A stretch of 64,000 bases of DNA from CALBPI01 sp038521865 (GTDB taxonomy: Bacteria; Pseudomonadota; Gammaproteobacteria; Steroidobacterales; Woeseiaceae), in the NCBI GenBank assembly GCA_038521865.1, contig JBCBKO010000004.1, positions 62,001 through 126,000 on the forward strand, given 5' to 3'. The notes under the pieces are model-generated. The model saw only the letters and a list, made by a program, of their open reading frames with translations. It was not told where the DNA came from and did no database searches. The first letter of the stretch is position 1. Every line of letters starts with the position of its first letter. The position numbers and the translations under genes were made by a program. Positions 1 through 7,781 of this stretch are shown here, one piece after another.

Positions 1-926
1 CTAGCGGCGAGCGAATACTGGTTATTCACAGCGAGTTTGACCGCCACGAGGATTTGTTTGCGGTCGACGTCGATTCGGCTCCTGCGGCTCAGCGTCTCAC
101 CGATACGGTGTCTGATGCGTTCAAGGCGATCGACTGGGTGATTCCGGAGATTGTTGCGGTGCCGTCCACGCATGTGGATGAACCCATTTACAGCAAACTC
201 TATTTGCCGGAGGACTACGATCCGGCGCAGTCCTACCCCGCCGTGATGTTCGTGCACGGTGCCGGTTATACACAGAACGCTCACGCAGGCTGGCCGTATT
301 ATTTCCGTGAGTTCATGTTTCATACGTTGTTGGTGCAACAGGGTGCGATCGTCATCGACATGGATTACCGCGCTTCCAAAGGCTACGGACGAGACTGGCG
401 CACAGCGATATATCGCCAGATGGGTCACCCGGAACTCGAGGACTTTCAGGACGGTGTTCAGTACCTGGTCGATAACTACAACGTGGATCCGGAGCGCGTT
501 GGTGTCTACGGCGGTTCTTACGGCGGGTTCATGACGTTCATGGCCCTGTTCCGCGACCCGGATTTATTTGCTGCCGGCGCGGCGCTACGACCGGTTGTTG
601 ACTGGGCGCATTACAACCACGGCTATACATCGAACATTCTGAACACGCCGCTGGTCGATCCGGTCGCTTTCGAGAAGAGCTCGCCGATCTTTTTCGCTGA
701 GGGTCTCGAATCGCCGCTGTTGATCGCAGCCGGCATGCAGGACGACAACGTGTTCTTCCAGGACTCGGTATTACTCGTACAAAGGTTGCTGGAACTCCAG
801 AAGGAAGACTTCGAAATCGCGATCTATCCTCTGGACCCTCATGGTTTCACCCACGCCGACAGTTGGCTTGATGAATACCGCCGTATTCTCAAATTGATGC
901 AACGCTACGTGATCGCCACAGAATAA
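1..926 (+). CDS. S9 family peptidase, C-terminal part (cut by window start)
   Basis: The reading frame is open from base 3, so the start lies before the window and only about 307 residues of the C-terminus are seen. They form the alpha/beta-hydrolase domain of the prolyl oligopeptidase/DPP IV family. The nucleophile is the Ser in GGSYGG (near base 515), the acid is an Asp in GMQDDN and the His is in DPHGFTHA. DPP IV-type enzymes remove dipeptides or cleave short peptides, usually in the periplasm, after an N-terminal beta-propeller that here must lie upstream. The 3' end overlaps the convergent membrane-protein gene by 38 bp. Family assignment is firm; substrate specificity cannot be judged from this part. 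Confidence 0.9.
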   Translation, partial: SGERILVIHSEFDRHEDLFAVDVDSAPAAQRLTDTVSDAFKAIDWVIPEIVAVPSTHVDEPIYSKLYLPEDYDPAQSYPAVMFVHGAGYTQNAHAGWPYYFREFMFHTLLVQQGAIVIDMDYRASKGYGRDWRTAIYRQMGHPELEDFQDGVQYLVDNYNVDPERVGVYGGSYGGFMTFMALFRDPDLFAAGAALRPVVDWAHYNHGYTSNILNTPLVDPVAFEKSSPIFFAEGLESPLLIAAGMQDDNVFFQDSVLLVQRLLELQKEDFEIAIYPLDPHGFTHADSWLDEYRRILKLMQRYVIATE

Positions 927-1323
927 GCGGAGAGATTAAGAGCAGCAGAACCGCTGCGCCTCCAGCGAAGTAGGTGTAACGCCAGAACCAGGCCGAGCTG
1001 ACCGCCCGATCGGTAAAGTTGAGGTAGACGTTCCCCGACATGGCTGTGCCCAGTGGCAACCAGCCGATCGCCAACATGAGGGCGACGAGCGATAGAAGGC
1101 GCGTCACACTGCCTGATGTGCTCGCGAAGAATCCCGCTGCGGCGCCGGAGACCATGCCCGCGATGGTCAACCATTGTCCGGCAGGAACGCCAAGCCAATT
1201 CTGCATCAGCGTTGTCTCGCCACCCAGAACGAGACCTGCTGCGGACGCAACGAACAACGCGGCACACCCAGCGACTGGCAGCCAGGATGGTTTTCGCTCA
1301 GGTGATGGCAACAGCTTCTCCAA
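889..1323 (-). CDS. small four-helix membrane protein, function unknown
   Basis: 144 residues. After a short charged N-terminus come about four hydrophobic segments (roughly residues 17-35, 50-68, 74-93 and 118-137), with basic residues at the C-terminus. I do not recognise a family. It starts 13 bp after the stop of the SDR gene on the same strand, so the two are probably cotranscribed. Its 3' end runs 38 bp into the end of the convergent peptidase gene. The hydrophobic pattern and the operon-like spacing support a real gene; no function is proposed. Confidence 0.65.
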   Translation of the reverse strand: MEKLLPSPERKPSWLPVAGCAALFVASAAGLVLGGETTLMQNWLGVPAGQWLTIAGMVSGAAAGFFASTSGSVTRLLSLVALMLAIGWLPLGTAMSGNVYLNFTDRAVSSAWFWRYTYFAGGAAVLLLLISPLILWRSRSVASI

Positions 1324-1336
1324 TTGCGGGGCGGCG

Positions 1337-2101
1337 CTAGTGTAGCGGCAGACCCACCCGTTTTCGCCCGGCGTCGTCCTTGAGCGAGAAATCCTGCCCT
1401 AGGTCTTCTTCGGTGGCGTCGTTGAACAGGCGCTCGATCGCTATCGCAACCCACTCAGGCGGGATATGCACATCGGGATCCAGTTGGCTTACTGGATTGA
1501 TGCCGGACGCGCGTATGGAAGTCTGCATATCGGTGGCGACGGTGCCTGGACTCAGCCCGACTGCGCGAACTCCATGCTGCCGCCACTCTTTATCGGCACA
1601 GCGGGTCAGCATGAGCAACGCCGCTTTCGTGGCGCAATAGTGAGACCAGCCCTCTAGTGGTCCATAAGCGGCACCGGAGCTGATATTGAGAATCATGCCT
1701 TCCCCCTGATCGATCATGCGCTTGCCAGCGTTCTGCATGAACCGGAAAGCACCGGTCAGGTTCACGTCCACAACATTCGCCCATTGCGCGGCGTCCGCGT
1801 CTTCCATCCGTGAAATCGGATCGATGAGCCCCGCATTGTTGACGAGCAGGTCGATTCGCCCGAGTCGATCGACGGTCTCGAAGACTCGCTCTACATCTTC
1901 GGCGTTGGCGACGTCGCACGTCACTGGGTGGAACTGGCCATCCCCGCCCGCCAGCGTAGTGGCAACGGCTCCAAGGTCCGTCTCACTGCGCGCAGCCCCA
2001 ACCACCTGCCAGCCCAGTGACACAAAATGCTCGGCGACGGACGCGCCGATACCGCGACTGGCGCCTGTGACGAGCACCACTTTTGAGGATTTATCATTCA
2101 T
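1337..2101 (-). CDS. short-chain dehydrogenase/reductase (SDR)
   Basis: 254 residues from the ATG at 2101 (MNDKSSKVV), preceded by GGGAAGA. A GTG at 2134 would add 11 residues but has a poorer context. Classical SDR motifs are in order: TGASRGIG nucleotide-binding loop near the N-terminus, NNAG near residue 85, a catalytic Ser in NISSG and YCATK (Tyr-x-x-x-Lys) near residue 150. The enzyme should be a cytoplasmic NAD(P)-dependent alcohol/ketone oxidoreductase. The substrate is unknown. The small membrane protein follows directly, and the 346-bp gap to ahpC lies upstream. Confidence 0.9.
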   Translation of the reverse strand: MNDKSSKVVLVTGASRGIGASVAEHFVSLGWQVVGAARSETDLGAVATTLAGGDGQFHPVTCDVANAEDVERVFETVDRLGRIDLLVNNAGLIDPISRMEDADAAQWANVVDVNLTGAFRFMQNAGKRMIDQGEGMILNISSGAAYGPLEGWSHYCATKAALLMLTRCADKEWRQHGVRAVGLSPGTVATDMQTSIRASGINPVSQLDPDVHIPPEWVAIAIERLFNDATEEDLGQDFSLKDDAGRKRVGLPLH

Positions 2102-2447
2102 TTCGTCTTCCCAATCAGGTTTGCCGGCTACCACGACCGCCGGCGCGTTATGAAGTGTGCGCTGTTTTGCCGACTCTCTGCAGACAAAACTGATGTCAGC
2201 GTGATGTACCAGTGCTCGGAAGTTGTGGATTTGTCTAGTTTTATGCTCAACAGCAGTCGTTGATCAAATCGTCGCGCGAGACACAAAGCCTATGACGCGG
2301 TAAACTATTGTTTCTTATCGTGTTATCTGTATTGACGCTACCTATTGGCGTCATAGAGAGATTCAACTTCCGAAATTTCTGCATGTGCATGACAATGCCG
2401 TGTAGAAATTCCTCATCCTCCATCTCAAGAAAAAAGGATTTAATCCC
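2102..2447. promoter_or_regulatory. intergenic region with divergent promoters of SDR and ahpCF
   Basis: This is the longest gap between genes in the window. It is more AT-rich than its surroundings, especially 2290-2440. It must hold the promoter of ahpC (start 2448, ribosome site AAAGGA at about 2433-2438) and that of the SDR on the other strand. I see scattered CTAT and TATC words around 2290-2345 but no convincing four-part OxyR site and no clear -35/-10 pair. No small gene is convincing; the antisense reading frame crossing into ahpC has no family resemblance. Confidence 0.4.
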
Positions 2448-3011
2448 ATGGCATTGATTGGACAGCCTATCCCTGAATTCTCGGCCGACGTGTTCCACGC
2501 GAACGAGTTCAAGACCGTGACCTCAGAAGACGTAAAGGGCAAGTGGTCGATCTTCTTGTTCTACCCTGCTGACTTCACGTTCGTTTGCCCGACCGAACTC
2601 GAAGATATGGCAGCGCACTACCCCGAGCTGCAGGAGCTCGGCGTAGAAGTCTACGCGGTATCGACGGACTCACACTTCGTGCACAAAGCGTGGCACGAAA
2701 CCAGTGAAGCGATCGGCAAGGTTCAGTACCCGATGATCGGCGACCCAACCGGTGCGATCACTCGCGGTTTTGACGTGATGATCGAAGAAGCCGGACAGGC
2801 GCTCCGCGGAACGTTCCTCGTTGACCCTGATGGCATTATCCAGGTGTATGAAATTCACACATTGGGCGTCGGTCGTTCAGCCAAAGACATGGTTCGCAAG
2901 GTCAAAGCAGCACAGTACGTGCGCGACAACGACGGCGAAGTGTGCCCGGCTGCGTGGGAGAAGGGTGAACAGACCTTGACCCCGTCACTGGATCTTGTCG
3001 GCAAGATCTAA
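2448..3011 (+). CDS. ahpC: alkyl hydroperoxide reductase subunit C (typical 2-Cys peroxiredoxin)
   Basis: 187 residues, the standard length of AhpC. The peroxidatic cysteine is Cys47 in FTFVCPTE and the resolving cysteine is Cys166 in GEVCPAAW, close to the C-terminus as in typical 2-Cys enzymes. It reduces hydrogen peroxide and organic hydroperoxides in the cytoplasm and is re-reduced by AhpF, which is encoded directly downstream. The start ATG has AAAGGA nine bases upstream. Expression is probably oxidative-stress controlled, although I could not define an OxyR or IscR site. Identification is secure. Confidence 0.97.
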   Translation: MALIGQPIPEFSADVFHANEFKTVTSEDVKGKWSIFLFYPADFTFVCPTELEDMAAHYPELQELGVEVYAVSTDSHFVHKAWHETSEAIGKVQYPMIGDPTGAITRGFDVMIEEAGQALRGTFLVDPDGIIQVYEIHTLGVGRSAKDMVRKVKAAQYVRDNDGEVCPAAWEKGEQTLTPSLDLVGKI

Positions 3012-3035
3012 GCCATAGCTACATCGCTAACCGTG

Positions 3036-3060
3036 ATCGGGGCGGCATTGCCGCCCCGAT
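3036..3060 (+). terminator. intercistronic GC-rich hairpin between ahpC and ahpF
   Basis: A perfect 11-bp stem (ATCGGGGCGGC / GCCGCCCCGAT) closes on a three-base loop 25 bases after the ahpC stop. It is followed by TGCTCT rather than a run of T, so it is more likely a partial terminator or mRNA-stabilising hairpin. Such a hairpin would give more ahpC than ahpF product, as is usual for this pair. Confidence 0.6.
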
Positions 3061-3079
3061 TGCTCTGAAGGAGAGACTT

Positions 3080-4669
3080 ATGTTGACACCGGATCTGCTG
3101 CAAGCCGTTAAGGGCTACACCGCCAATTTGACGCGTGACCTCACGTTCGTCGTGCAACCCGGCGAGCATGAGTCCCGCGCTGAACTTGTGAAATTTCTCA
3201 ATGACTTCGCTGGTACTTCCGAGCGGATGTCAGTCGAGGAGCGTGCGCATGACGCGTTGCGTGGACCTGCCAGCTTCCTCATTGAAGCGGATGGAGAATC
3301 GACGGGTATCGTGTTTTCCGGTATTCCGGGCGGTCACGAGTTCAATTCGTTCGTTTTGGCGGTACTGAACAATGCGGGTACGCCCGTGAAGCTTGATGAT
3401 GGGCTGAAGCGCATCATCGAGGCGGTCGGTGAGCCGCTTAGATTCGAAACCGTGGTGAGCCTGTCCTGCCACAATTGCCCCGACGTCGTACAAACACTGA
3501 ATCAGTTTGCGACGCTGAACTCGTCGATCAGCGCCGAGATGATCGATGGCGGTGTCTACTCCGACGTCGTTGATGATCGCAATGTGCAGGGTGTTCCCGC
3601 GGTCTTCCTGAATGGTGAGCCGTTCGCCAACGGCAAGATCGATTCGGCGACAATCATTGAGAAACTTCTCGAGAAGTACCCGAATGTTGCCAACGAGACG
3701 AGCGGCGGCGAGTCGCTTCCGTTGCAGGATGTCACGATCATCGGTGGTGGCCCGGCCGGCGTATCGTCTGCAATCTATGCCGCCCGTAAGGGGTTCGCGG
3801 TCACGATCATCGCCGAGCGCTTCGGTGGTCAGGTCAAAGACACGATGGGTATCGAAAACCTGATCTCGATTCCGGAGACGACCGGCCCTGAGGTGGTTAA
3901 AGGCCTGCAGGCACACCTGAAAGACTATGACATCACTCTGAAGGAACATCTGCGAGTCGACTCGGTCGAGCAGGGCGATATCAAGACGGTGACCCTGTCC
4001 TCGGGCGAGAAAATTCGTACCCGCAGCATCATTGTCGCTACAGGGGCGAACTGGCGTGAGCTCGGTATCCCCGGTGAAAAAGAATACATCGGCAATGGAG
4101 TGGCGTACTGCCCGCATTGCGACGGACCCTTTTTCAAAGGGCGGGACGTGATCGTCGTCGGCGGTGGTAACTCCGGCATCGAGGCTGCTATCGATTTGGC
4201 GGGTATCGTCAAGCACGTCACCGTGCTTGAGTTCCTTCCTGAATTGAAGGCTGATCAGGTGCTTGTCGATAAAGCTCGCGAGCGCGACAACATCGACATC
4301 ATTACCAACGCGGCATCTCAGGAAATCAAAGCGACGGACGGAAAAGTATCGAGTCTCGTCTACCAGGACCGTGACTCAGGTGAAACCGTTGAGATCGACA
4401 CGGCCGCTGTATTCGTTCAGATTGGTCTGGTGCCGAACTCATCCTTCCTGAAGGGTGTGGTCGATATGTCGGATTATGGTGAAATCATCATTAACGAGAA
4501 AACCGAAACGAGTGCGCCTGGAATCTTCGCTTGCGGTGACGTGACGACGGTGCCCTACAAACAGATCGTTGTGGCACTCGGTGAAGGCAGTAAGGCTGCG
4601 CTATCGGTGTTTGAATACCTGGTGATGCATGCGCCCGCGGTTGAAACAGCCGAAGCTGAAGCCGCGTGA
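3080..4669 (+). CDS. ahpF: alkyl hydroperoxide reductase subunit F (NADH:peroxiredoxin reductase)
   Basis: 529 residues, full length for AhpF. The N-terminal tandem thioredoxin-like domain carries the CHNC disulfide (Cys130/Cys133). A thioredoxin-reductase-like module follows, with the FAD motif GGGPAG near residue 222, the redox pair CPHC near residue 345, the NAD motif GGGNSG and the C-terminal GIFACGD FAD motif. It passes electrons from NADH through FAD and two disulfides to AhpC. GGAGAG lies just upstream of the ATG. It sits 68 bp after ahpC across a hairpin, forming the usual ahpCF operon. Confidence 0.97.
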   Translation: MLTPDLLQAVKGYTANLTRDLTFVVQPGEHESRAELVKFLNDFAGTSERMSVEERAHDALRGPASFLIEADGESTGIVFSGIPGGHEFNSFVLAVLNNAGTPVKLDDGLKRIIEAVGEPLRFETVVSLSCHNCPDVVQTLNQFATLNSSISAEMIDGGVYSDVVDDRNVQGVPAVFLNGEPFANGKIDSATIIEKLLEKYPNVANETSGGESLPLQDVTIIGGGPAGVSSAIYAARKGFAVTIIAERFGGQVKDTMGIENLISIPETTGPEVVKGLQAHLKDYDITLKEHLRVDSVEQGDIKTVTLSSGEKIRTRSIIVATGANWRELGIPGEKEYIGNGVAYCPHCDGPFFKGRDVIVVGGGNSGIEAAIDLAGIVKHVTVLEFLPELKADQVLVDKARERDNIDIITNAASQEIKATDGKVSSLVYQDRDSGETVEIDTAAVFVQIGLVPNSSFLKGVVDMSDYGEIIINEKTETSAPGIFACGDVTTVPYKQIVVALGEGSKAALSVFEYLVMHAPAVETAEAEAA

Positions 4670-4704
4670 CGAAGAGTTTTCCGGTATTTTACTGGACGCA
4701 AGCG

Positions 4705-4733
4705 AGACGGGCGGCTGATCAAGCCGCCCGTTT
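4705..4733 (+). terminator. rho-independent terminator after ahpF
   Basis: A 10-bp perfect stem (ACGGGCGGCT / AGCCGCCCGT) around a five-base loop, extended by weaker A-T and G-T pairs and ending in TTT. It lies 36 bases after the ahpF stop and 17 bases before the halogenase-like gene, so it should separate the two transcription units. Confidence 0.8.
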
Positions 4734-4749
4734 CGTATAAGCTTTCTGC

Positions 4750-6273
4750 ATGAACACCGAAACGACAAGAGCGCCGCGAGTTCTCATCGTTGGCGGCGGC
4801 ACTGCCGGTTGGATGGCCGCAAACCTGTTGCAGCATTTATGGGCCGACCGAGGCGTCGACATCACGTTGATTGAGTCGACGGCTGTGGGCACCGTTGGGG
4901 TCGGAGAGGGCACAACCCCGCGAGTGAAAGATTATTTCGATCGTCTGGGCGTTCCTGAAAGCGAATGGATGCCGGCCTGCAACGCGACGTACAAGTGCGG
5001 GATTTCATTTCCGGGCTGGACCGAGAACGAGGGCTACGAGACCTACTGTCATCCGTTCTACTCGAAGCTGGACGAGGACGGTGCAGCCAAGTTTTTCCAG
5101 AACGCGAATCTGCGCCGCGAGGGCTACAATGTCGCGGCGCACCCAGACAGCTTTTTTGTATCGAGCCACCTCGGTCGCAATTGCCGTGCGCCGATCGGCA
5201 AGGATCCTTTGCCGTATGTGAAGTACTACGGCTATCACTTCGATGCAGCGTTGCTCGGTCAGTATCTACGCGAGCGCGCGACCGGCCTCGGCGTGACGTT
5301 GATCGATGACATCATCCATACCGTGAACCAGCATGACGATGGTCGAATCGCGTCCGTCGAGACCAAGGAGCACGGTGCTTTTGATGCTGACTTCTTTATC
5401 GATTGCTCCGGCTTCAAAGGCCTGCTCATCCGCGAGACGTTGGGCGTTCCGTACATCTCCTACCGCGATTATTTGTTCAACGACTCCGCAGTCGCCATGC
5501 CGACAGCGATCGATGATCGGGAAAACATTCCGGCGGAGACCGTCTCCGCAGCGATGAAATGCGGCTGGGCGTGGCACATTCCGTTAAGCCACCGCTTCGG
5601 GAACGGCTACGTCTATTGCTCCGACTATCTGGATCGGGACGCCGCGGCTGAAGAGCTGCGTGCAGTACTCGGCCCGGGCGCTGCCGATGCAGAGCCTTTG
5701 CACCTGAAATGGACGCCAGGAACGATTCCCGAACACTGGAAGCGGAATTGCCTCGCGCTCGGACTATCGCAAGGGTTCCTGGAGCCGCTGGAAGCACCGA
5801 TGCTGAACATCATCCAGTTCACCATTGAACACTTTGCGAAACTGTTCGAAGCTCAGGATTTCAACGTCGAGCCGCCCGGTGACTTTAATGACACGGTCAA
5901 CGGTTTGGTCGATGGCACCCGCGATTATCTACAGGCGCATTATCTGGCGAGCAGCCGCAACGACACGGCGTATTGGCGTGATGTTCGCGCTAACGATCAT
6001 ATGTCGGACAGCCTTCGCGAAATCATGACTGCCTGGGATGGTGCGCAGAGCTTTGACGACAGTCTGGGTCGCAAACTCGATCGACACCCCTACAAGCGCG
6101 CGAGTTGGTATTGCTTGCTCGCTGGCATGGGGCGCTACCCCGAAGGCACCAAGCGCGGATTGCGCACGGCCCAACGGAATTACCAACGCACGTTGGCGGC
6201 GTGCGAAGCCGCGGTAAACCATTACCACGAACATGGGCCGTGGCTGGACCGTTTGTATGGTCAGTCTGCTTAG
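4750..6273 (+). CDS. flavin-dependent tryptophan halogenase family protein
   Basis: 507 residues. The N-terminal FAD-binding motif is GGGTAGWMAA (residues 15-24). Residue Lys82 in NATYKCGI matches the catalytic Lys that carries the hypohalous species in PrnA-type enzymes. WAWHIP (residues 273-278) is the WxWxIP signature that keeps these enzymes from acting as monooxygenases, and Glu345 in FLEPLE matches the second catalytic residue. In PrnA relatives the next positions are usually S-T; here they are A-P. The family chlorinates or brominates indoles with FADH2 from a partner reductase; none is encoded here. No NRPS/PKS or tryptophan gene is nearby, so the substrate is open. No strong ribosome site is visible. 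It heads a long same-strand run. Confidence 0.85.
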   Translation: MNTETTRAPRVLIVGGGTAGWMAANLLQHLWADRGVDITLIESTAVGTVGVGEGTTPRVKDYFDRLGVPESEWMPACNATYKCGISFPGWTENEGYETYCHPFYSKLDEDGAAKFFQNANLRREGYNVAAHPDSFFVSSHLGRNCRAPIGKDPLPYVKYYGYHFDAALLGQYLRERATGLGVTLIDDIIHTVNQHDDGRIASVETKEHGAFDADFFIDCSGFKGLLIRETLGVPYISYRDYLFNDSAVAMPTAIDDRENIPAETVSAAMKCGWAWHIPLSHRFGNGYVYCSDYLDRDAAAEELRAVLGPGAADAEPLHLKWTPGTIPEHWKRNCLALGLSQGFLEPLEAPMLNIIQFTIEHFAKLFEAQDFNVEPPGDFNDTVNGLVDGTRDYLQAHYLASSRNDTAYWRDVRANDHMSDSLREIMTAWDGAQSFDDSLGRKLDRHPYKRASWYCLLAGMGRYPEGTKRGLRTAQRNYQRTLAACEAAVNHYHEHGPWLDRLYGQSA

Positions 6274-7156
6274 GCGGCTGACACTGCTCATTCCGATCCT
6301 CGCCTTGGCGGGGTGCGCGGCGGGTGGTGCGTCGCGCAACACGTTCGATCCAGTGGCGCAGGATGTGCCTGAAATTGATCCAGCTTTCCCGCCACAGAGC
6401 GTGGAGGTCTCATTCTCCAGTGCGGGTCGGCAACTGCCCGGCTACCTCATGGTGCCAAATGGTCGAGGTCCGCACCCCACCATCGTGCTGCTGCATGGAT
6501 ACCCGGGCAACGAAAAAAACCTGGATCTTGGGCAGTCGCTCCGACGCGCCGGCTTTAATGTGTTCTTCATCCACTACCGCGGCGCTTGGGGTGCTCAGGG
6601 ACGCTATTCGCTGACCACTTTGCATCAGGATGTTGCTGCAGCCCTGAGCTGGCTGCGTGCCGAAGGCCGTCAGTACCGAGTCGATGGTCTGCGGTTTTCG
6701 TTGGTCGGTCATTCCATGGGCGGTTATGCCGCGCTGAGGGCGGGCGCCTCGGACGCGCGCCTCGACTGTGTTGTCGGGTTGGCGGCTTCGAACCCCGGTG
6801 AGTACGCCGATCGCGATCAGGCTGCCAAAGACGGTTTTGCGGCGTACACCGACGGATTGTTCATGCTGGAGGGCTTCGATGGTGAGACAGCCATGCGTGA
6901 GCTGACAGAGAACCAAAGAGCATTCGACTTGAGGAATGCGGCGGCCGGCCTCGCCGGGAAGTCGGTATTGTTGATCACTGGCCGGCAGGACACGGCTGTT
7001 CCGATCGACGTGCAGCGTCGCCTGGTGGCGACCTACGAGCAAAATCCGCGGATCAAGCTCACTGCGCTGGAGATGGAAGGCGACCATTCGTTCTCCGGTC
7101 ATCGCATGCTCATGCAACGTACCGTGGTTGCCTGGATGGCCCAAACCTGTCGCTAA
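6257..7156 (+). CDS. alpha/beta-hydrolase lipoprotein
   Basis: 299 residues from the ATG at 6257, which overlaps the end of the halogenase-like gene by 17 bp. The N-terminus (MVSLLRRLTLL...LALAGC) is a lipoprotein signal with the lipidated Cys at residue 20. The mature part is an alpha/beta hydrolase: oxyanion-type LLHGYPG, nucleophile Ser153 in GHSMGG, an Asp in TGRQDTAVP and a His in GDHSFSGH. It is probably a peptidase/esterase-like enzyme tethered in the periplasm. The overlap implies translational coupling to the halogenase-like protein. An upstream start at 6233 would spoil the signal peptide. Confidence 0.85.
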   Translation: MVSLLRRLTLLIPILALAGCAAGGASRNTFDPVAQDVPEIDPAFPPQSVEVSFSSAGRQLPGYLMVPNGRGPHPTIVLLHGYPGNEKNLDLGQSLRRAGFNVFFIHYRGAWGAQGRYSLTTLHQDVAAALSWLRAEGRQYRVDGLRFSLVGHSMGGYAALRAGASDARLDCVVGLAASNPGEYADRDQAAKDGFAAYTDGLFMLEGFDGETAMRELTENQRAFDLRNAAAGLAGKSVLLITGRQDTAVPIDVQRRLVATYEQNPRIKLTALEMEGDHSFSGHRMLMQRTVVAWMAQTCR

Positions 7157-7217
7157 GTTCGTGGCGTCGGGCCGACTCAGGCTACAATCGAGTCGGGATA
7201 TCATTGGGGTCTGGCGC

Positions 7218-7772
7218 ATGCGAGTTTTTCTTGTTCTTTGTTGGCTGGCAACAGCATCTGCCAGTGCATTCGCAGACGACGATCAACCGAGAAACTATTT
7301 TGAATACTCGGACATCTTCGCGAGTGCCGGGCAGCCAACAGAGGATCATCTGAACGAGATCATCGGGGACGGTGTGGAACGCATCGTCTATGTGGCGTAT
7401 AGCGACCACAAAGGCTCGCTTGAGCACGAGGATCGAATCGTCAGCGATCTCGGTGCGGAGTTTATTCAAATACCAGTGCGTTGGGATGCACCACGACCCG
7501 GCGATTACGCGCTGTTTGCCGCGGTGATGCGATCTGACCCGGAGAAACCGACCTTATTGCATTGCCAGGCCAACTACCGCGCGAGCGCATTTGCGATGTT
7601 GTATCGCGTTATCGAACTTGGCGTACCCGTCGCAGACGCGAAGGCCGACATGAACTCGGTCTGGACGCCGAACGAAACCTGGACTGACTACATTCTTGCA
7701 ACACTCGAGAGCGCCGACATTGACCCATACTGTGAGGGTTGTGACTGGACGCCTTGGCGACCTGAGGAATAG
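7218..7772 (+). CDS. secreted DUF442-like protein tyrosine phosphatase family protein
   Basis: 184 residues from the ATG at 7218; the first 19 residues (MRVFLVL...SAFA) form a signal peptide. The phosphatase P-loop reads HCQANYR, with Cys116 and Arg121 separated by four residues as in the DUF442/BLH branch rather than the CX5R of ordinary dual-specificity phosphatases. Asp90 in VRWDAP is a candidate general acid. The protein should be periplasmic. It lies 9 bp before the first TolB/TPR gene and 61 bp after the hydrolase gene. Its substrate is unknown, and phosphatase activity itself is inferred only from the motif. Confidence 0.7.
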   Translation: MRVFLVLCWLATASASAFADDDQPRNYFEYSDIFASAGQPTEDHLNEIIGDGVERIVYVAYSDHKGSLEHEDRIVSDLGAEFIQIPVRWDAPRPGDYALFAAVMRSDPEKPTLLHCQANYRASAFAMLYRVIELGVPVADAKADMNSVWTPNETWTDYILATLESADIDPYCEGCDWTPWRPEE

Positions 7773-7781
7773 GTCGCAACG

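Noticed and set aside
2290..2345. Possible OxyR site before ahpC
   Set aside because: CTAT-like words occur, but the ATAG-N7-CTAT spacing is not met by more than one or two quarters of the site.
2247..2498. 83-codon antisense frame running from the ahpC promoter into ahpC
   Set aside because: No family pattern, overlaps a certain gene start, and codon use is unlike the neighbours.
3230..4216. 328-codon frame antisense to ahpF
   Set aside because: Shadow of a highly conserved gene; no recognisable motif.
4750..6273. Halogenase as part of a natural-product gene cluster
   Set aside because: No NRPS, PKS, tryptophan-modifying or flavin reductase gene in the surrounding 30 kb.
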